Shown one piece after another: positions 8,656 to 12,453 of a stretch of DNA of 12,453 nt (positions are counted from its first letter, which is position 1; each line of letters begins with the position of its first letter). The DNA is from Geobacteraceae bacterium (GTDB lineage Bacteria; Desulfobacterota; Desulfuromonadia; Desulfuromonadales; Desulfuromonadaceae), in NCBI GenBank assembly GCA_020201305.1, contig JAIVHC010000005.1, positions 1 through 12,453 on the forward strand, read 5' to 3'. The notes under the pieces were generated by a model. That model was not told the origin of the DNA. It was given only the letters and a program-made list of their open reading frames with translations, and did not search any database. Made by a program: the position numbers and the translations under genes.

Positions 8656-8675
8656 TATAAAAGAGGTCGTTTAAG
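8641..8675 (+). promoter_or_regulatory. Possible rpsG translation-control hairpin and RBS
   Basis: ACGAC (8646-8650) can pair with GTCGT (8666-8670). The stem can be extended by TAA (8641-8643) with TTA (8671-8673) across a two-base bulge, leaving a 15-base loop. The rpsG Shine-Dalgarno AGAGGT (8662-8667) sits in the loop and the 3' arm, eight bases before the ATG. In E. coli, S7 represses its own synthesis by binding the rpsL-rpsG intercistronic RNA; this short spacer could hold an analogous site, but that is inference from position only. Confidence 0.35.
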
Positions 8676-9146
8676 ATGCCTAGAAGAAGAGAAGTAGCAA
8701 AGAGGGTTGTTCTCGCAGATCCTAAATTCAATGATCGGGTCGTAACCAAGTTCGTCAATCACCTGATGCTGGGTGGGAAGAAAAGTGTTGCAGAGACGAT
8801 CGTTTACGGTGCCTTTGATTTGATTGCTGAGCGGAGCGGTGAAGATCCTCTGGAGGTGTTCAAGAAGGCGTTTGAAAATGTGCGCCCCATGCTTGAGGTC
8901 AAGTCCCGCCGTGTTGGTGGCTCTACCTATCAGGTTCCGGTAGAAGTGCGTGCAGAACGCCGCAATGCCCTGGTTATCCGTTGGGTTCTGGCTGCAGCGC
9001 GTAAGCGCGGGGAGCGCACAATGCGTGAACGCCTCGCCGCTGAATTTCTCGACGCGGCCAATGGTCGTGGCGGAGCGGTTAAGAAGAAGGAAGACACTCA
9101 TCGCATGGCTGAAGCGAACAAGGCTTTTGCCCATTATCGCTGGTAG
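8676..9146 (+). CDS. rpsG: 30S ribosomal protein S7
   Basis: Primary binding protein of the 16S rRNA 3' major domain; nucleates assembly of the 30S head and contacts the E-site tRNA. The protein is 156 residues, the standard length. Recognisable segments are MPRRREVAKR at the N-terminus, FVNHLMLGGKKSVAE (27-40) and FENVRPMLEVKSRRVGGSTYQVPVEV (66-91), the latter including the beta-hairpin that reaches the E site. The C-terminal RNA-binding part HRMAEANKAFAHYRW (142-156) is complete. The start is the ATG at 8676, behind AGAGGT eight bases upstream. In E. coli this protein is also the feedback repressor of the str mRNA. fusA follows after 27 bases. Confidence 0.98.
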   Translation: MPRRREVAKRVVLADPKFNDRVVTKFVNHLMLGGKKSVAETIVYGAFDLIAERSGEDPLEVFKKAFENVRPMLEVKSRRVGGSTYQVPVEVRAERRNALVIRWVLAAARKRGERTMRERLAAEFLDAANGRGGAVKKKEDTHRMAEANKAFAHYRW

Positions 9147-9158
9147 CGATTTGAATCT

Positions 9159-9176
9159 GGAGGAAGTAGAGCAGTG
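9159..9176 (+). promoter_or_regulatory. fusA ribosome binding site with GTG start
   Basis: GGAGG (9159-9163) lies ten bases before the GTG at 9174-9176. GTG gives MARKVSLEKTRNIGIMAHIDAG, the expected EF-G N-terminus. The first in-frame ATG is codon 16, inside the conserved GTP-binding region, and would destroy the fold. Confidence 0.85.
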
Positions 9177-11249
9177 GCACGTAAAGTATCGCTAGAAAAA
9201 ACACGTAATATCGGCATTATGGCTCACATCGACGCGGGTAAAACCACAACAACAGAGCGTATTCTGTTTTATACTGGTATTTCCCATAAAATCGGCGAAG
9301 TTCATGATGGCGCAGCGACCATGGACTGGATGGAGCAGGAGCAAGAGCGCGGAATTACTATTACCTCAGCTGCGACTACCTGTTTCTGGAAAGATCATCG
9401 CGTTAATATAATAGACACTCCCGGCCATGTGGACTTCACCATCGAGGTTGAACGTTCCCTGCGAGTGCTGGATGGCGCTGTGGCAGTGTTCTGTTCAGTC
9501 GGTGGAGTCGAGCCCCAGTCCGAGACCGTATGGCGTCAAGCTGACAAGTACGGTGTTCCCCGCCTTGCCTTTATTAACAAAATGGATCGTATCGGTGCCG
9601 ACTTTAGCCACGGTGTAAAAATGATGCGTGACCGTCTCGGCGCAAATCCTGTTCCCATGCAGCTACCTATCGGTAAGGAGGATTACTTCCGTGGTGTGGT
9701 TGACCTTGTTACTGAGAAGGCAATTGTGTGGAAGGATGAAAATCTCGGTGCTGAGTTTGAAGAAGTTGAGATTCCTGCAGACATGGCGGACGACGTTGCA
9801 GCTGCGCGTGAAGCGATGCTCGAAGAGCTCTGCACTCATGATGATGAGTTGATGGAGAAATATCTCGGCGGTGAAGAGATAAGTATTCCCGAGATCAAAG
9901 CATCGGTTCGCCGTGCTACGATGGAGCTTCATATCAATCCGGTATTCTGTGGCAGTGCCTTCAAGAATAAAGGGGTGCAGAATCTTCTCGACGCTGTTAT
10001 CGACTACATGCCCAGCCCTACAGATGTTAAACCTATTGAAGGCCTGGATCCCAAGGGTGAGCCCATCACCCGTCCTGCGGATGACAGCGGTCCTTTTGCG
10101 GCTCTGGCGTTTAAGATCATGACCGATCCGTTTGTGGGTCAACTCTCCTTTTTCCGCGTCTATTCCGGTGTTGCTGAAGCCGGATCTACTATTCTTAACT
10201 CTACAAAGGGTAAGAAGGAGCGTCTTGGGCGTATCCTTAAAATGCATGCGAATAAGCGTGAGGAGATCAAAGAGGTCTACTCCGGTGATATCGCTGCAGC
10301 TGTAGGTCTTAAGTATTCTACTACCGGTGATACCCTGTGTGATCCCAGCAACGAATGTCTGCTTGAGGCGATGGAATTCCCAGATCCGGTTATTCATATT
10401 GCTATCGAGCCTAAAACAAAGAGTGACCAGGAAAAGCTTGCTGTAGCTCTGGGGAAATTGCTTGCAGAGGATCCCTCGATGGGGGTTCGCACTGATGAAG
10501 AGACAGGCCAGACCATACTTTCAGGTATGGGTGAGCTTCACCTTGAGGTAGTTATCGATCGTCTCAAGCGTGAATTTAAGGTGGAAGCAAACGTGGGCGC
10601 GCCTCAGGTTGCGTACCGAGAGTCTCTCACTAAGCAAGTTGAAGTGCAGGGCAAGTTCGTGCGTCAGTCGGGTGGTCGTGGTCAGTATGGTGACTGCTGG
10701 CTCCGCATTGAGCCCCAGGAAACTGGCGCAGGTTTCGAGTTCGTCGATGCCATCAAGGGCGGCGTTATCCCGCGTGAATATATCCCTGCTGTCGGCAAGG
10801 GTGCGGAAGAAGCGGCGCAATCCGGTGTTATTGCAGGATTCCCTCTCGTCGATGTTAAGGTTACTTGCTACGACGGTTCATATCACGATGTAGACTCTTC
10901 AGAGATGGCATTCAAAATCGCCGGCTCTATGGGTTTCAAGGAAGGCGCAGCCAAGGCAGGTCCGGTACTTCTTGAGCCTATGATGGCGGTCGAGGTTGTG
11001 GTGCCTGAAGAATATATGGGTGAGGTTATTGGTGATATTAACAGCCGCCGCGGCAAGATAATGAGCATGGATGCGCGTGCTGGTGCTCAGATTATTAATG
11101 CTCATGTGCCACTCTCAAGTATGTTTGGCTATGCAACCGATTTGCGTAGCGCGACACAGGGGCGCGCAACATATACAATGGTGTTTGATCACTACGAACA
11201 GGTGCCAAAGGCGATTTCTGAGGAAATCATTGCCAAGGTCAAAGGCTAA
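9174..11249 (+). CDS. fusA: Elongation factor G
   Basis: Ribosome-dependent GTPase that drives translocation of tRNA and mRNA and, with RRF, recycles ribosomes. The protein is 691 residues, within the normal range (E. coli 704). GTPase motifs: P-loop AHIDAGKTT at residues 17-25, switch I/G2 ERGITITSAATT, G3 DTPGH at 81-85, G4 NKMD at 135-138, and G5 GSAFKNKG near 261. Domain II contains DPFVGQLSFFRVYSG, domain III GMGELHLEVVIDRLKREF, domain IV SGGRGQYGDCWLRIEP and the tip region KGGVIPREYIPAVGKG, and domain V the MGEVIGDINSRRGKI stretch. This is the canonical str-operon copy by position; a second EF-G paralogue elsewhere cannot be excluded. GTG start as described. It ends ten bases before tuf, with its TAA overlapping the tuf Shine-Dalgarno. 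Codon use is mixed with many T-ending codons, unlike tuf. Confidence 0.98.
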   Translation: MARKVSLEKTRNIGIMAHIDAGKTTTTERILFYTGISHKIGEVHDGAATMDWMEQEQERGITITSAATTCFWKDHRVNIIDTPGHVDFTIEVERSLRVLDGAVAVFCSVGGVEPQSETVWRQADKYGVPRLAFINKMDRIGADFSHGVKMMRDRLGANPVPMQLPIGKEDYFRGVVDLVTEKAIVWKDENLGAEFEEVEIPADMADDVAAAREAMLEELCTHDDELMEKYLGGEEISIPEIKASVRRATMELHINPVFCGSAFKNKGVQNLLDAVIDYMPSPTDVKPIEGLDPKGEPITRPADDSGPFAALAFKIMTDPFVGQLSFFRVYSGVAEAGSTILNSTKGKKERLGRILKMHANKREEIKEVYSGDIAAAVGLKYSTTGDTLCDPSNECLLEAMEFPDPVIHIAIEPKTKSDQEKLAVALGKLLAEDPSMGVRTDEETGQTILSGMGELHLEVVIDRLKREFKVEANVGAPQVAYRESLTKQVEVQGKFVRQSGGRGQYGDCWLRIEPQETGAGFEFVDAIKGGVIPREYIPAVGKGAEEAAQSGVIAGFPLVDVKVTCYDGSYHDVDSSEMAFKIAGSMGFKEGAAKAGPVLLEPMMAVEVVVPEEYMGEVIGDINSRRGKIMSMDARAGAQIINAHVPLSSMFGYATDLRSATQGRATYTMVFDHYEQVPKAISEEIIAKVKG
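11151..11179 (+). promoter_or_regulatory. Possible internal promoter for tuf, inside the fusA 3' end
   Basis: GCGACA (11151-11156, 4 of 6 matches to TTGACA) and TACAAT (11174-11179, 5 of 6 matches to TATAAT) are 17 bases apart, about 80 bases before the tuf ATG. Promoters for tufA inside fusA are known in E. coli. A match of this quality can arise by chance in coding DNA, so this is only a candidate. Confidence 0.28.
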
Positions 11250-11259
11250 GGAGTACGTT

Positions 11260-12453
11260 ATGTCCAAAGTGAAATTTGAAAGAAATAAGCCGCACGTCAA
11301 CATAGGAACCATTGGGCACGTTGACCATGGCAAGACCACCCTCACCGCCGCCATTACCAAAGTAATGTCCAGTCAGGGTTGGGGTGGTGAAGCCCGCGCC
11401 TTTGATCAGATCGACAACGCGCCCGAAGAGCGCGAGCGCGGCATCACCATTGCCACCGCCCACGTAGAATACGAGACCGTCAATCGGCACTACGCCCACG
11501 TAGACTGCCCCGGTCACGCCGACTACGTAAAGAACATGATCACCGGAGCCGCCCAGATGGACGGCGCGATTCTGGTTGTGTCCGCCGCAGACGGTCCCAT
11601 GCCGCAGACCCGAGAGCACATCCTGCTCGCACGTCAGGTAGGTGTACCCGCAATCGTGGTATTCCTCAACAAGGCAGACATGGTAGACGACGAAGAGCTC
11701 ATGGAGCTCGTCGAGCTAGAAGTACGTGAGCTTTTAAGCTCATACGACTTCCCCGGCGACGACATTCCCGTAGTAACAGGCAGTGCCCTCAAGGCCCTTG
11801 AATGTGCCGCGGGCGACGATGACGAGAAATGCATTCTCGAACTCATGGCTCAGGTAGATGCATATCTTCCCGAGCCCGAGCGCGCCATCGATCAGCCGTT
11901 CCTCATGCCCGTCGAGGACGTCTTCTCCATCTCCGGACGCGGGACTGTAGCTACCGGACGTATAGAAAGCGGCGTAGTAAAAGTCGGCGAAGAGATCGCA
12001 ATCGTCGGCATGAAAGATACGCGCAAGACCACCGTGACCGGCGTAGAGATGTTCCGCAAGATGCTCGACCAGGGTCAGGCCGGTGACAACGTAGGTGTAC
12101 TCCTTCGCGGCGTAAAACGCGAAGACATCGAGCGCGGCCAGGTATTGGCCAAGCCCGGCAGCATCACGCCGCACACCAAGTTCAAGGCCGAAGCCTACAT
12201 CCTTACCAAAGAAGAAGGAGGACGTCACACCCCGTTCTTCAAAGGATATCGTCCCCAGTTCTACTTCCGCACCACCGATGTGACCGGGATAGTAGAGCTG
12301 CCTGAGGGAGTAGAGATGGTAATGCCCGGCGACAACATCGCCATGAGCGCAGAGCTGATCACCCCCATCGCCATGGACAAAGAGCTTCGCTTCGCAATCC
12401 GCGAAGGTGGCCGTACCGTAGGCGCTGGTGTTGTAAGCGAAATTATTGAGTAG
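11260..12453 (+). CDS. tuf: Elongation factor Tu
   Basis: GTPase that delivers aminoacyl-tRNA to the ribosomal A site. The protein is 397 residues, the usual length, beginning MSKVKFERNKPHVNIGTIG. The reading frame is open further upstream into fusA (to 11071), but the ATG at 11260 is chosen because AAGGAG (11248-11253) lies six bases before it and the protein then starts as the family does. Motifs: P-loop GHVDHGKTT at 19-27, switch I ending ERGIT with Thr63, DCPGH at 82-86 with catalytic His86, NKAD at 137-140 (Ala where E. coli has Cys), and SALKALE near 175. Domains 2 and 3 are complete (SGRGTVATGRIESG, GGRHTPFFKGYRPQFYFRTTD, GGRTVGAGVVSEIIE). Codon use differs sharply from fusA: GTA and GAC are strongly preferred. 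Many relatives carry two tuf copies; only one is visible here. Confidence 0.98.
   Translation: MSKVKFERNKPHVNIGTIGHVDHGKTTLTAAITKVMSSQGWGGEARAFDQIDNAPEERERGITIATAHVEYETVNRHYAHVDCPGHADYVKNMITGAAQMDGAILVVSAADGPMPQTREHILLARQVGVPAIVVFLNKADMVDDEELMELVELEVRELLSSYDFPGDDIPVVTGSALKALECAAGDDDEKCILELMAQVDAYLPEPERAIDQPFLMPVEDVFSISGRGTVATGRIESGVVKVGEEIAIVGMKDTRKTTVTGVEMFRKMLDQGQAGDNVGVLLRGVKREDIERGQVLAKPGSITPHTKFKAEAYILTKEEGGRHTPFFKGYRPQFYFRTTDVTGIVELPEGVEMVMPGDNIAMSAELITPIAMDKELRFAIREGGRTVGAGVVSEIIE

Noticed and set aside
8640..9134. Open frame of 164 codons on the - strand opposite rpsG
   Set aside because: Almost completely mirrors rpsG, which is certain; the translation looks non-biological.
11071..11259. 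Possible N-terminal extension of EF-Tu reaching back into fusA
   Set aside because: The frame happens to be open but overlaps fusA. The RBS and family alignment place the start at 11260.
1..12453. A novel system, mobile element, CRISPR array or RNA gene
   Set aside because: Nearly all the sequence is accounted for by six conserved housekeeping genes. The gaps are short and show no spacer-repeat pattern, tRNA-like fold or transposase.

Overview
The window holds a conserved bacterial information-processing cluster in the order rpoB (3' part) - rpoC - rpsL - rpsG - fusA - tuf, all on the + strand and tightly packed. The RpoB, RpoC and EF-Tu sequences look like those of the former Deltaproteobacteria, with the closest remembered resemblance to Desulfuromonadales/Geobacter-type proteins. 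Evidence includes the RpoB phrase 'SIRDIKEQEVYFGEIP', the RpoC start 'MEDSINLFERPKDPL', and 'FDQIDNAPEERERG' in EF-Tu. This assignment comes from recalled family sequences, not from a search, and is moderate at best.

Layout. Bases 1-3909 encode RNA polymerase beta, with roughly the first 60-65 codons lying upstream of the window. After a 27-base spacer, rpoC (3937-8103) starts at TTG behind a strong ribosome binding site. The 156-base gap 8104-8259 is the only sizeable non-coding stretch. It carries a good sigma-70-type promoter (TTGACT, 17 bases, TACTAT) with a GC-rich discriminator, so the str genes probably have their own start in addition to read-through from rpoBC. Then follow rpsL (S12), rpsG (S7), fusA (EF-G, GTG start) and tuf (EF-Tu), with spacers of 44, 27 and 10 bases. 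The window ends exactly at the tuf stop codon.

The genes work together as the transcription core (beta and beta') and the decoding and elongation machinery (S12, S7, EF-G, EF-Tu). All proteins appear full length (except the cut rpoB) and carry their catalytic or binding residues. The known positions for rifampicin resistance (RpoB 516/526/531, E. coli numbering) and streptomycin resistance (S12 K43, K88) are wild type.

I found no previously undescribed system, mobile element, CRISPR array or RNA gene. What deserves a second look is small-scale. The main items are an abrupt codon-usage change at tuf, an imperfect 16-base tandem repeat plus a possible hairpin at the rpsL-rpsG junction where S7 feedback control might act, a perfect 9-bp inverted repeat inside rpoC, a possible tuf promoter inside fusA, and the TTG start of rpoC.
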